A DNA stretch of 64,000 nt from Saccharomonospora sp. NB11 (GCF_015910535.1 NZ_JACBJG010000005.1:1-64000), one strand, 5' to 3'; positions 1 through 9,066 are shown, counted from the first letter of the stretch. Notes: a model not told the origin generated them from the letters alone. A program made the numbers and translations.

Positions 1-117
1 CTGGCCGGTTACCGACGCCTGACCATCCGCTACGAACGCCGCGCCGATGCCTTCAAAGGCTTCCTCGCCCTCGCCGCCGCACTGACCTGCTTCAAGAAGC
101 TCAAACAAGCCAAGTGA
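1..117 (+). CDS. IS5-family transposase, C-terminal end (partial)
   Basis: The first 38 codons of the window, ending in TGA at 115-117, encode the C-terminal tail of a DDE transposase. The residues RYERRADAFKGF followed by a Leu/Ala-rich helix and FKKLKQAK are typical of IS5-type (IS427-like) elements, where the conserved Tyr/Arg-x-Glu region carries the last catalytic acid. The gene begins outside the window, so intactness cannot be judged. The insertion sequence ends just downstream and interrupts the degraded integrase that follows on the other strand. Identification rests on recognising the C-terminal motif only; the IS subgroup is uncertain. Confidence 0.75.
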   Translation: MAGYRRLTIRYERRADAFKGFLALAAALTCFKKLKQAK

Positions 118-120
118 GAC

Positions 121-1013
121 ACGCTCTAAGTATCCAGTAATATTCCACGCATTTGATCTGTCTTCGTATCCTTTTCCCGACCGACACCCTTCAACGTCGT
201 GTAACTGCTGCGCACCTCGACTATGCCTTCGCGTCCAGGTCGATGCGGGACCAGCGCAGCGCGCAGACTTCACCTCGACGCATGCCCGTGGTCATCACCA
301 GCCACACGAGCGTGCCCCATGCCTCGTCCAACTGGAAAGCCTTCTTTACCATCCGCACGGCCTGCTCCGGTGACGGTGGGTTCGGCTGTGGCGGTGGCTG
401 ACGTGGCCGCTGAGCCACCTTCGCCGGGTTGGACGCGATCCAATCCCAACGCACCGCCGCGTTGAGCACACCACTGGTGATCGCGCGAATCTGGCGGACC
501 GTGGATGACGCCATTGGCTTGCAACCGTGTGACTGCACTGGGCCTTCTTACAGTCGTGCTCGCCTTCCGCCCGGTGTTCGACAGAAAGCTAGCCACTACC
601 GCGAATTCGGCAACGCCGTAGCTCCCCGTACAGCGTTTCGAGCATGCGCGCGTTCAGCTTGCTGACGGACACGTCACCGAGCGCCGGGCGGATGGTGCGC
701 TCGATGTAGCCGACATACCCATGGCGGGTGGTCGGCTCGATGTCCGCCGAGCGCAGCCACTCGTCTATGGCATAGGAGAACGACACCGACGTACTCGGCG
801 CGCGTTGCTGATCGACCTGCGCTTGCAGCCTCGTCAGGGCCTTCTCGGCACGTCGCCGGGCGGCCGTATCGGTACCCCTAATGGTCTTCGAGAGGTAGAG
901 CTCCTTGCCGGTCACCGGATCGACGCCCGAGTAGACCCGCACCTGCAGCGAGTTGCCCCGCTTTCTTATGTTGCTCGTCCGCGTCGATCGACGTCCCCAG
1001 TTGATCGAGCCAT
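121..1013 (-). pseudogene. Decayed tyrosine-recombinase integrase, frameshifted and cut by an IS
   Basis: Reading the minus strand from an ATG at 1013, pieces of an actinobacterial phage/AICE-type integrase appear in several frames. An N-terminal piece MARSTGDVDRRGRA gives way by frameshift to NIRKRGNSLQVRVYSGVDP, an AP2-like arm-binding domain, and then to a SAM-like core-binding domain (SYAIDEWL, YIERTIRPALG). Near 545-590 the frame breaks again inside the Cys/His insert (GEHDCKKAQC). The catalytic domain follows at 538-221 (GMRRGEVCALRW, with the first catalytic Arg). After another break near 220 it resumes (VEVRSSYT, EKDTKTDQM) and stops near 121 beside the transposase. The C-terminal HxxR and Tyr are missing, so it cannot be active. 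It lies directly 3' of a tRNA gene, the usual place for such integrases. Confidence 0.85.
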
Positions 1014-1127
1014 AGGCACAGCGTCCAGCCAGCTCAGCGGGCACGTCAACGAGCTGTCCGTAGACAACACCATGGACAGCCAGCAATGGTTGATCTTGAC
1101 GCCGACCAAGAGCCCTGGTCAGATGTG

Positions 1128-1201
<74 letters not shown>

Positions 1202-1368
1202 CTCGCTGGGGTCCGCGGTGTCCGTCGTTCCCAGCGACCGAACTATAGCGCGCCCGGGGTTGGTGGATCGGGTCTGCTGCTGGTGTGGACGGTTCGTCCT
1301 TCTCGTCCCGAACACGCGCGGAACGTGGCCGCCGTGGCACGCTTCGGAGCCGTCTCTACCCTGATCGC

Positions 1369-2976
1369 GTGACAGAAGTCGGTGAGTTGCTCGCGGGGCG
1401 TTACCGGGTGCAGCGGCAGGTCGGCAGTGGCGCGATGGGCACCGTGTGGCAGGCCGTCGACGAGCGGTTGGGGCGGCCGGTCGCGGTGAAGGAATTGTTG
1501 CTGCAGCCGGGGTTGAACGCCGCCGCAGCGGCTCAGGCTCGCGAGCGCGCCCACCGGGAGGGGCGGATCGCCGCGCGGTTGCAGCATCCGAACGCCGTCA
1601 CCGTGCACGACGTCGTGGAGCACCGGGGGCTTCCGGTGTTGGTGATGGAGTACTTCCCGGCGCGCAGTCTCGCGGACGCGGTGGTGACGGACGGTCCGCT
1701 GACGCCGCGCGCCGCCGCGATCATCGGAACTCAGGTGGCGGCCGCGTTGGCCGCCGCGCACGACGCGGGCATCGTGCACCGGGATGTCAAGCCCGCCAAC
1801 GTGTTGCTCGGCGGGGACGGCACCGCGAAGCTCGCGGACTTCGGCATCGCACACGCCGGTGGGGACGTGACGGTGACGCAGGCCGGCGTCGTCGCGGGCA
1901 CGCCCGCCTATCTCGCACCCGAGGTGGCGCGGGGGCGGCCTGCCAGTCCGGCGTCGGACGTGTTCTCGCTCGGCTCGTTGCTGTTCGCCGTCGTCGAGGG
2001 GACACCGCCGTTCGGGGAGGACGAGGACAACACCCTCGGCGTCCTCTACCGGGTCGCGGGCGGGGCTCCGGCGCGGCCTCGTCGCTCGGGAACGTTGACG
2101 CCGGTGCTCGATCGGCTGCTCGTGGTCGACCCTGCGGGGCGGCCGTCGGCGGCGCAGGCCCGCGACCTGTTGCGCGCGGTCGCCGAGGGGCGCGACCCCG
2201 TGTTGGCGCCGACGCCGGAGGAGTTGACGCAACCACTGCGGCCGGTGAAGGCGCCGCGCCCGCAGGCCGGCGGCACGCGCTTGGACCTGCATCCGCTACG
2301 CGACGTCCCTCCGCCGCCGCCGTCGCTCCAGCCGGAGCCCCCGGTGCTGCAACCGCCGCGACGTTCGCGCCGCACGGTCGCCCTCGCGGTCGGGGGTGGG
2401 GTCGCGGCGGTTGCCACGGCGGTGACGGTCGCGGTCGCCTCCAGCGGCGGAGGCAGCTCCACCGCCGCGCCCATTCCGATCCCGACGCCCCCGACCACGT
2501 CGAGTTCCGTGCCGGTGTCGTCGGCCGACATGCTCACCGTGGTCGAGGACCACTACGCCCAGCTCCCCCACAATCCCCGCGCCGCGTTCGCGATGTTCGG
2601 CCCCGCGCTGCGATTGCAGGGGGAGCAGAACTTCACCGAGGAGTGGTCGAAGGTCCGGTCGCTGACGACGGTGTCGGCGCCGCGTGTCATCGGCGAGGAC
2701 ACCGTGCACGTCGGCGTGCGGCTGACGTTGCGGTCGGGCGTGACCGTCACCGAGTACCACCAGCTCGGCATCGGCCGGGAGGACGGGTCCGTCGTGATCC
2801 TCAGCGACACCCTCCTGCACGCCGAGACCACCACGCCCCCGCCGCCGCCGGAGAAGCCCAAGGACAAGAAGAAGGACGACAAGAAGAAGGAGAAGGACAA
2901 GAAGAAGGAGAAGGACAAGAAGGACAAAAAGAAGGAGAAGAAGAAGCCGAAGAAGGACAAGGACAAGGAACACTGA
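1369..2976 (+). CDS. Membrane-bound Ser/Thr protein kinase with Lys-rich C-terminal tail
   Basis: This is a 535-residue Hanks-type (PknA/B-like) kinase. The glycine loop GSGAMGTVW is at 19-27, the ATP-binding Lys at 41, the HRD loop HRDVKPAN at 137-144, DFG at 157-159 and APE at 183-185. A Pro-rich juxtamembrane stretch (about 280-332) leads to one membrane helix at about 336-357. A roughly 110-residue external domain follows, then a Pro run and a tail of about 40 residues made almost only of Lys, Asp and Glu (496-535). The GTG at 1369 was chosen because the conserved domain begins right after it; an in-frame ATG at 1285 would add 28 poorly conserved residues. The external part has no PASTA repeats, so the sensed ligand is unknown. 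The gene stands alone, with the tRNA behind it and a convergent transporter ahead. Confidence 0.9.
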   Translation: MTEVGELLAGRYRVQRQVGSGAMGTVWQAVDERLGRPVAVKELLLQPGLNAAAAAQARERAHREGRIAARLQHPNAVTVHDVVEHRGLPVLVMEYFPARSLADAVVTDGPLTPRAAAIIGTQVAAALAAAHDAGIVHRDVKPANVLLGGDGTAKLADFGIAHAGGDVTVTQAGVVAGTPAYLAPEVARGRPASPASDVFSLGSLLFAVVEGTPPFGEDEDNTLGVLYRVAGGAPARPRRSGTLTPVLDRLLVVDPAGRPSAAQARDLLRAVAEGRDPVLAPTPEELTQPLRPVKAPRPQAGGTRLDLHPLRDVPPPPPSLQPEPPVLQPPRRSRRTVALAVGGGVAAVATAVTVAVASSGGGSSTAAPIPIPTPPTTSSSVPVSSADMLTVVEDHYAQLPHNPRAAFAMFGPALRLQGEQNFTEEWSKVRSLTTVSAPRVIGEDTVHVGVRLTLRSGVTVTEYHQLGIGREDGSVVILSDTLLHAETTTPPPPPEKPKDKKKDDKKKEKDKKKEKDKKDKKKEKKKPKKDKDKEH

Positions 2977-2979
2977 GGC

Positions 2980-3003
2980 GGGGACGCCGCGTGCGGCGCC
3001 CCC
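2980..3003. terminator. GC-rich hairpin between convergent genes
   Basis: Just after the kinase stop, GGGGaCGCCGC pairs with GCGGCGcCCCC across a 2-nt loop with one mismatch. There is no T run. It sits between the kinase and the convergent transporter gene, so it could terminate either, but without a T tract this is only plausible. Confidence 0.45.
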
Positions 3004-3012
3004 GGGTGGGCC

Positions 3013-4233
3013 TCAGGTCCAGAGCGTGCCGAGCTGGCTCAGCGAGTTCCAGCCGAGATACACGGTGAGCAGCCACGCGGCGACCCCGATGACGACGAGC
3101 CAGCGCGGGTAGCGGTAGCCGCCGAGGAGGTCGCGACGCCGGGCCGCCACCCACATCAGCACGCCGAAGCCGACGGGCAGAATGAGTCCGTTCACCGCCC
3201 CGGCCAGCACCAGCAGTGTGGTAGGCGCCTGGTCGAGCAGCAGGAACGCGGTGGTGGAGATGGCGATGAAGCCGATCACCAGCCAGTTGCGGCGCCGCTT
3301 CAGCACCGGCGAGAACGACACCAGGAACGACACCGACGTGTACGAGGCGCCGATCACCGAGGTCACCGACGCGCCCCACAGGATGATGCCGAACAGGCGC
3401 AGCCCGACCTCGCCCGCGGCCGTCTGGAACGCCTCCGCCGCCGGGTTGGCGCCGGCCAGACTCGCCCCGCCCGCGACGACCCCGAGCACGGCGAGGAACA
3501 GCACCGCCCGCATCAGACCCGTCACCAGCAACGCGGTGATGGAGCTGCGACTGACCTGGGCGACCTGCTCCGGCCCGCTGACGCCCGCGTCGAGAAGTCG
3601 GTGCGCGCCCGCGTAGGTGATGTAGCCGCCGACGGTGCCGCCGATCAACGTGGTGATCACGAGGAAGTCGACCGTGTCGGGCACCATCGACTGCCGCAAC
3701 GCCTCGCCGACCGGCGGGCCGGAGACGACGGCGACGTAGACGGTGAGGGCGATCATGACGAGGCCGAGGACCACGACGAGGCGATCCATCGCCACCCCGG
3801 CGCGCTTGCTGACGAAGATGGCCACGGCGACGAGCGCGGAAAGCGCACCGCCGATCTTGACGTCGAGACCGAACAGCGCGTCGAGGCCCAGCGCGGTGCC
3901 CGACACGTTGCCGATGTTGAAGACCAGCCCGCCGAACACCACGAGCGCGGCCATGAGGTAGCCGAGGCCGGGGAGCACACGGTTGCCGAGATCCTGGGCG
4001 CGCAGGCCGGAGACGCCGACGACCCGCCACACGTTCAGCTGCACGGCGATGTCGACGAGGATCGACACGAGGATGGCGAAGGCGAACGCCGCCCCCAGCT
4101 GCACGGTGAACGTCGTGGTCTGGGTGATGAAGCCGGGACCGATGGCGCTGGTCGCCATCAGGAAGACCGCCCCCAGCAGCGTGCTCTTCGAGACCGCCGA
4201 CGGGGACTTCGTCGCGCCGAGCTTGTCGGTCAT
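3013..4233 (-). CDS. NRAMP-like (YcsG-type) membrane transporter
   Basis: This 406-residue protein has about eleven hydrophobic segments and the LeuT-fold NRAMP architecture. It resembles Bacillus YcsG: SAIGPGFITQTTTFT in the first helix, then QLNVWRVVGVSG and GLVFNIGNVSG. Canonical NRAMP proteins bind Mn/Fe through DPGN in helix 1 and an MPH motif in helix 6. Here helix 1 reads GPGF and no MPH is visible, so transport of those metals is doubtful. YcsG relatives usually sit in 5-oxoprolinase (pxpABC) clusters, but none is present here. The ATG at 4233 is preferred over upstream codons because GGAG lies nine bases before it. The gene is monocistronic and convergent with the kinase. Confidence 0.8.
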   Translation of the reverse strand: MTDKLGATKSPSAVSKSTLLGAVFLMATSAIGPGFITQTTTFTVQLGAAFAFAILVSILVDIAVQLNVWRVVGVSGLRAQDLGNRVLPGLGYLMAALVVFGGLVFNIGNVSGTALGLDALFGLDVKIGGALSALVAVAIFVSKRAGVAMDRLVVVLGLVMIALTVYVAVVSGPPVGEALRQSMVPDTVDFLVITTLIGGTVGGYITYAGAHRLLDAGVSGPEQVAQVSRSSITALLVTGLMRAVLFLAVLGVVAGGASLAGANPAAEAFQTAAGEVGLRLFGIILWGASVTSVIGASYTSVSFLVSFSPVLKRRRNWLVIGFIAISTTAFLLLDQAPTTLLVLAGAVNGLILPVGFGVLMWVAARRRDLLGGYRYPRWLVVIGVAAWLLTVYLGWNSLSQLGTLWT

Positions 4234-4299
4234 CGCAGGACTCCGATCCTCGTGGGTTCGGCACAAGGTACAGAGTTGTTGAACAATCCCGCAAGACTC

Positions 4300-5400
4300 T
4301 CAGAGAACGTTTCCCGGCCACGTCAGCCGCAACACGCCGTCGACGTCCTCGACACCCGTGCCGAACGGCGCGCTGCTGCGAGCCAGCACCGATCGCAGCC
4401 ACTCGCGGTCCCGTGACCCCGCGGGTTGCAGCCGCAGCCGCCGCGCCTGCATCGGCACCATGCGCAGCTCGACCAGGGCCCCGGTGTCCGCGTCGAGCGT
4501 CGGGAAGTAGAGCAGCCGCAGGTCACCGCGGTAGCGCTCGAACCCGCTGATGCCCTCGTAGTCGTCGAGCAGGTCGCCGCACCCGTAGAGCACGAGCCGG
4601 TCCCGATACACCTCGATGGGTCGCGGATGGTGCGAGGAGTGCCCGTGCACGACGTCCGCCCCAGCGTCCACCAACCGGTGCGCGACCGCCACCTGGCGTG
4701 CGCCGACGCCGTAACCCCAGTTGGAGCCCCAGTGCAGCGACACCACGACCAGCGCCCCGTCCCGTTTGGCGTCGGCGACCTGCTCCTCCAGCTCGACCAC
4801 GGCGCCCTCCAGCACGCGCACGCCCGGCTCGCGTGGCCCCGCCGCCCACTCGACGGGCACGCCGCTGGTGGTCGCCGCCGCCGCGAACACCACCACGCGT
4901 CCCTCCCGCGTCGGCACGACGGCGGGCCGGGCGGCCTCGGCGGCGTCGTGCCCCGCGCCGGCCGTGCGCAAACCCGCCCGCGCCAGCACCGCCAGCGTCT
5001 CCGTCAGCCCGCGACGACCGAAGTCGAGCACGTGGTTGTTCGCCAGCACGCACACGTCCGGCCGCGCCACCAGCAACACGGGCACGTTGTCCGGTGACAT
5101 GCGGTAGTGCACCGCCTTGCCGGGCGCGAACGCCCGGGCCCGCGTCACGCTCGTCTCCAGGTTCACGATCCGCGCCGACGGGGCCTCCCGGTCGATCACC
5201 CCCAGCGCGCTGCCCCACGGCCACGAGAACGGCACCGGACGCGGCAACGGCCCGTTGCGTTGCTCCGCCGCGTGCACGTAGTAGCGCGCGTCCCGCACGA
5301 CCGACTCCCGCAGCCGAGGATCGCCGGGATGCGCAAGCACCTGGTCGATCCCTCGCCCCGGCATCACGTCACCGGCGAGGAAGAGCTTCAGCGCTGCCAT
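4300..5400 (-). CDS. CapA-family metallophosphatase-like protein
   Basis: This 366-residue protein belongs to the CapA/PgsA-type calcineurin-like family (COG2843). It shows LFLAGDVMPGRG near the N terminus, NLETSVT, LANNHVLDFG, VVVSLHWGSNW and GHSSHHPRP, which together supply the Asp, Asn and His metal ligands. Family members include the capsule protein CapA of poly-gamma-glutamate export, but most actinobacterial homologues are uncharacterised and this one lacks an obvious N-terminal membrane anchor. The ATG at 5400 follows a GGTGGGGCGG stretch, and upstream ATGs at 5433 and 5436 are possible. No capB/capC partner is nearby, so a role in polyglutamate synthesis should not be assumed. Confidence 0.8.
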   Translation of the reverse strand: MAALKLFLAGDVMPGRGIDQVLAHPGDPRLRESVVRDARYYVHAAEQRNGPLPRPVPFSWPWGSALGVIDREAPSARIVNLETSVTRARAFAPGKAVHYRMSPDNVPVLLVARPDVCVLANNHVLDFGRRGLTETLAVLARAGLRTAGAGHDAAEAARPAVVPTREGRVVVFAAAATTSGVPVEWAAGPREPGVRVLEGAVVELEEQVADAKRDGALVVVSLHWGSNWGYGVGARQVAVAHRLVDAGADVVHGHSSHHPRPIEVYRDRLVLYGCGDLLDDYEGISGFERYRGDLRLLYFPTLDADTGALVELRMVPMQARRLRLQPAGSRDREWLRSVLARSSAPFGTGVEDVDGVLRLTWPGNVL

Positions 5401-5555
5401 CGTCGCCGCCCCACCAACGGGTTCCGATCCCATCATGGGCGCGGCCGACGACGCGGGGGAAGTCGCGCGCCCGACGATGAGCCGTTCGACTCTGTGACCT
5501 CGGCCGAGACCCTTCGACACTGGCAGCGGAGTGGACGCCACCCCGGGAGGACCTC

Positions 5556-6167
5556 ATGACGCACACCAGCGACCCGTTCACCCGCGCGCAGAACACCGCC
5601 CACGAGTGGCTCGCCGGCATCGGCGAGGCGCTCGGCACCCGCGACCGCCGCTACACCTACCGAGTGCTGCGGGCCTGGCTCCACGCGCTCCGTGATCGCC
5701 TCACCGTGGAGGGCGCGGCCCACTTCGCCGCCCAGCTCCCCGAACTGCTGCGCGGCACCTTCTACGACGGCTGGAAGCCGAGCAAGGTGCCGCTGCGCTT
5801 CGACTGCGACGACTGCATCGACCGCATCTCGGCCGAGGCGGGCATCCGACGCGGTGACGTGCGTCGGGCCGTGCGTGGCGTGTCGGAAGGCATGCGGGAA
5901 CAGCTCTCACCGGGCTCGCTCGAACACACCCTGGAGCACCTGCCCCGCGATCTGCGGGACATGTTCGCGCCCGCCCCGGCCGTCCCGAACGCCCGCGCCT
6001 CCTCCGACGACGAGCTTCGCGAGCTGCGCCGCAAGGTCGAATTCCTCGTCGGCGCCGTGATGGATCTGAGTCGGGAGTTGTCCGACCGGGAGCGTTCCGG
6101 ACTCGCCCGCGACCCCGAGGCACTCACGCCCGACGACATGATGCTGCCCCAGCAGGGCCTGTCCTGA
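5556..6167 (+). CDS. DUF2267 domain protein
   Basis: This 203-residue soluble protein is built on the DUF2267 helical fold: repeated AHEWLAGIGEAL / YRVLRAWLHALRDRLTVEGAAHFAAQLPELLRGTFYDGW and a second, similar unit ending LEHTLEHLPRDLRDMF. The tail after residue 150 contains a predicted helix with a heptad pattern (LRELRRKVEFLVGAVMDL). Many actinobacteria encode such proteins in stress-associated loci, but no biochemical function is established. GGGAGGACCTC precedes the ATG and supports the start. It has no close operon partner and is transcribed away from the CapA gene. Confidence 0.82.
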   Translation: MTHTSDPFTRAQNTAHEWLAGIGEALGTRDRRYTYRVLRAWLHALRDRLTVEGAAHFAAQLPELLRGTFYDGWKPSKVPLRFDCDDCIDRISAEAGIRRGDVRRAVRGVSEGMREQLSPGSLEHTLEHLPRDLRDMFAPAPAVPNARASSDDELRELRRKVEFLVGAVMDLSRELSDRERSGLARDPEALTPDDMMLPQQGLS

Positions 6168-6257
6168 CCGACGGCCGGGCGGGTCCGGGTAGCTCCGGGA
6201 CGACGACGGCGTGATCAATACACTGCGTTGACGCTCGTTCAACCAGGAGTCGCCCAC

Positions 6258-7262
6258 ATGCCTGTCCCGGTCATCCGGACCGTTCCCGTCGTCCACCCCA
6301 CCGGCGGCCTCGCCGCGCAGGACGAGGCCCTGGAGGTCGACGGCGTTCCCGATTTCTCCGCCGAGTGGTACAAGGCGGTGCTCGACGGCGCCAATGCCGC
6401 ACCCGGCTGGCTGCAGAGCTTCGCGGTGTTCTTCACCGAAGCCGGGATCGTCGTGTTGGGGCTGCTGTTGCTGCTCGCGTGGTGGCGCGCCCGCAGCGGC
6501 CCGGCGAAGGCCATGGCCGCCGTGGTGTCGGCCTCGGTCGCCACCGTCGCCGCCTATGCCACCAGCGAGATCGCGAAGCTCTTCATCCAGGAGGAACGAC
6601 CGTGCCGGGCGGTGCCGGGTGCCCGCCCGCTGGCCGAGTGCCCGGAGCTGGGTGACTGGTCGTTCCCGAGCAACCACTCGACCATCGCGGGCGCCGCCGC
6701 GATGGGAGTGTTCCTGTGTCTGCGCGGACGCATCGGCATCGCCGCGTTGGGGCTGGGCGCGCTGGTGGCGTTCTCCCGCGTCGTCGTGGGCGCGCACTAC
6801 CCGCACGACGTGGTGGTGGGCTTCGGACTCGGCGTCGCCGTGGTCGCCGCTGCCCTGGCGGTCGCGCCACGCTGGACCGTGCCGCTGGTCGACCGTTACC
6901 GCCCGCACCGCCTCGGTGCCCTGGTACTCGGCCCGGGCGAACCGGCGTCCGCTCCCGCCGCCGAGCCGGACCCCGAACCCGAGGACGCGAAGGTCACGGA
7001 CTACGTCGACGACGCCGACGACCGGGACGACGCGGACCTGGCGGACGAGCCCGAGCCCGCGACGCCGACGGCGGCCAGGACCCGCGCCCCGCTCGACGAG
7101 CTGGACGACGACACCCGGCTGCTCGCACCGACGTCGGTGCGACTCGACGACACCCCGACCCGGCCGTTGCCGCGCACGCCGCACTGGCCCACCCACGACG
7201 ATCAGCGGCGTCGACCGGGGCCACGGCCACCACGCGGGCCGCGGCCGCCCCGACGCCGCTGA
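6258..7262 (+). CDS. PAP2-family membrane phosphatase with acidic tail
   Basis: This 334-residue membrane protein carries the three phosphatase motifs of the PAP2/BcrC superfamily: K-LFIQEERPCR (KxxxxxxRP), SFPSNHS (PSGH-like) and SRVVVGAHYPHDV (SRxxxxxHxxxD). The likely reaction is dephosphorylation of undecaprenyl pyrophosphate or another lipid phosphate at the outer membrane face; substrate assignment is inference. About five membrane helices occupy residues 50-225. The last 110 residues form a low-complexity Asp/Glu/Pro-rich tail. AGGAG nine bases ahead of the ATG at 6258 decides the start. It ends 10 bp from the convergent BCCT gene. Confidence 0.85.
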   Translation: MPVPVIRTVPVVHPTGGLAAQDEALEVDGVPDFSAEWYKAVLDGANAAPGWLQSFAVFFTEAGIVVLGLLLLLAWWRARSGPAKAMAAVVSASVATVAAYATSEIAKLFIQEERPCRAVPGARPLAECPELGDWSFPSNHSTIAGAAAMGVFLCLRGRIGIAALGLGALVAFSRVVVGAHYPHDVVVGFGLGVAVVAAALAVAPRWTVPLVDRYRPHRLGALVLGPGEPASAPAAEPDPEPEDAKVTDYVDDADDRDDADLADEPEPATPTAARTRAPLDELDDDTRLLAPTSVRLDDTPTRPLPRTPHWPTHDDQRRRPGPRPPRGPRPPRRR

Positions 7263-7272
7263 TCGGCGGTTC

Positions 7273-9006
7273 TCAGCTCGGTTCCGGTTCGGACTCCGGC
7301 TCCTGCTTGGGCTTGTCCCCCTGCTGTTGGAGCACCCGGTGTTGCTCCAACAGCAGCCTGGCCCTGCGCGGCAGCAGCTCTTCCTCGGGGATGTCCTTGC
7401 GCATGGCCTTGACCAGGCAATACATCATCACGAACGCGATGAGGAAGAACGGCAGCCCGAGCACCGTGATCACTTGTTCGAGCGCCTGCAACGCCTCCTG
7501 GCCCGTGGCGGCGATCAGCGTCGCGGCCACCACACCCGACAGCACGGCCCAGAAGACTCGCTGGCGGACCGGCGTGTTCGTGGTCCGGCCCGAGGTCAAC
7601 ATGTCCACCACGAGCGACGCCGAGTCGGCCGACGTGGTGAAGAAGATGACGACGATCAACACCGAGAACGCCATCAGCACTTCGCTGGCCGGGAAGTGCT
7701 CCAGGAAGGAGAACAACGCGGCGGCGGTGTCACCCTCCTGCACGACCGGACCGACCAGCGAACCCGGGTCGCTCCACTCGATGTTGATCGAGGACATCCC
7801 GAAGATGCTGAACCAGATGATCGAGAACGCGACCGGCGCGCCGAGCACACCGAGCACGAACTCGCGCACCGTGCGGCCCTTGGAGATGCGCGCCACGAAG
7901 ATGCCGACGAACGGCGCCCACGTGATCGTCCACGCCCAGTAGAACACCGTCCAACTGCCCTGCCAGCCCCAGTCCCCGGCGGGCAGCGTGTCGTTCCAGA
8001 ACGACAACGGCACGATCATGCTCAGGTAGTTGCCGGTGCTCTCGATGACGCCCCGCAGCAGGAACACCGTGGAGCCGGCGAACAGGATGAACAACAACAA
8101 CGCGACGGCCATGCCGATGTTGATGTTGGACAGCCACTTCACGCCCTTGTCGAGACCGGTCACCACGGAGATCGTCGCAATGGTCGTCACCACCGCGATG
8201 ATGAGAATCTGCACCGTGCCGCTGATCTCGATGCCGAACAGGCCGTTCAATCCGCTGTTGATCTGCAACGTGCCCAGGCCGATGGACACGGCCACGCCGA
8301 ACAAGGTGCCGACCACGGCGACCACGTCGATGGTCTTGCCGATCGGTCCGTTGATGCGGTCACCGAGGATCGGGTGGAAGATCGAACTCACCCGGAACGG
8401 CAGTCCCCGCTTGTACGCGAAGTAGGCGAACGCCAACGCGGGCAGCGAGAAGATCGCCCACGTGTGGAATCCGAAGTGATACAACGCGAAGCCGACCGCC
8501 TCGTTCGCCGCGCCCGTGCTCAACGGCGCCGTCGCACCGGCGTCGACCGGCAGCTCCCGCAGGCCCTCCGCGAACTGCTCCGCGGTACCCGCGGTCTCCG
8601 CCAGCTCCCCCACCTCTTCGTGGGCCCCGCTGAACGGCGGGTTCGCGAAGTGGTTGATGGGTTCGGCGACGCCCCAGAACATCAGGATCGTGCCGATGCC
8701 CGCCGCGAACAACATCCCGAACCAGCTCAGGTTGCTGTACTCGGGGCGGGAATCCTTGCCCCCCAAGCGAACGTGGCCGTATCGGCTGCACGCGATCCAG
8801 AGCAGGAATCCCAGGAAAGACGTCACGCCCAGGATGTAGAACCAGCCGAGATTCGTCTTCACCGCGTCGGACGCGGCTCGGAAGATTCCGTCGACTTCGT
8901 CGGTGAACGCGATGGACGCCACGACGAAAATCAAGGCCAACATCGCGGAGCTAAAGAAGATGACGGGATTCGTCCTCAACCCCAGCGCCCGTTCCAACTT
9001 CTTCAG
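7273..9006 (-). CDS. BCCT-family glycine betaine/choline transporter
   Basis: This roughly 577-residue protein has twelve predicted membrane helices, the family motif LFAAGIGTILMFWGVAEP, and the tryptophan-rich signature WTVFYWAWTITWAPFVGIF followed by ARISKGRTVREF. BCCT carriers import glycine betaine, choline, ectoine or carnitine with Na+ or H+; the likely role is osmoprotection, but the substrate cannot be fixed by eye. The start is unusual. A strong GGAGGGAG at 9017-9024 is followed by ATT (9009) and CTG (9006) but by no ATG or GTG at proper spacing. An upstream TTG at 9066 coincides with a -35 box. A TTG at 8997 is another option. The C-terminal tail is charged and Glu-rich. Confidence 0.88.
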   Translation of the reverse strand: MKKLERALGLRTNPVIFFSSAMLALIFVVASIAFTDEVDGIFRAASDAVKTNLGWFYILGVTSFLGFLLWIACSRYGHVRLGGKDSRPEYSNLSWFGMLFAAGIGTILMFWGVAEPINHFANPPFSGAHEEVGELAETAGTAEQFAEGLRELPVDAGATAPLSTGAANEAVGFALYHFGFHTWAIFSLPALAFAYFAYKRGLPFRVSSIFHPILGDRINGPIGKTIDVVAVVGTLFGVAVSIGLGTLQINSGLNGLFGIEISGTVQILIIAVVTTIATISVVTGLDKGVKWLSNINIGMAVALLLFILFAGSTVFLLRGVIESTGNYLSMIVPLSFWNDTLPAGDWGWQGSWTVFYWAWTITWAPFVGIFVARISKGRTVREFVLGVLGAPVAFSIIWFSIFGMSSINIEWSDPGSLVGPVVQEGDTAAALFSFLEHFPASEVLMAFSVLIVVIFFTTSADSASLVVDMLTSGRTTNTPVRQRVFWAVLSGVVAATLIAATGQEALQALEQVITVLGLPFFLIAFVMMYCLVKAMRKDIPEEELLPRRARLLLEQHRVLQQQGDKPKQEPESEPEPS

Positions 9007-9037
9007 AATGATTGATCTCCCTCCATGCAGGCCCGGC

Positions 9038-9066
9038 AAGCTATCGATGATCACAATCCGTGTCAA
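9038..9066 (-). promoter_or_regulatory. Putative sigma-A promoter of the BCCT gene
   Basis: On the minus strand TTGACA (9066-9061) is separated by 17 nt from TAGCTT (9043-9038), which fits the actinobacterial TAnnnT -10 pattern. Transcription would start near 9031, leaving the GGAGGGAG ribosome-binding site at 9024-9017 in the leader. This placement argues against the TTG at 9066 being the start codon. Confidence 0.6.

Noticed and set aside
4300-5400. Poly-gamma-glutamate capsule operon
   Set aside because: Only a CapA-like protein is present; capB and capC homologues are absent from the neighbourhood.
6394-9015. A long + strand open frame of 873 codons across PAP2 and BCCT genes
   Set aside because: It is antisense to the BCCT gene and out of frame with PAP2. 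Its composition (Arg/Pro/His-rich) is typical of a high-GC shadow frame.
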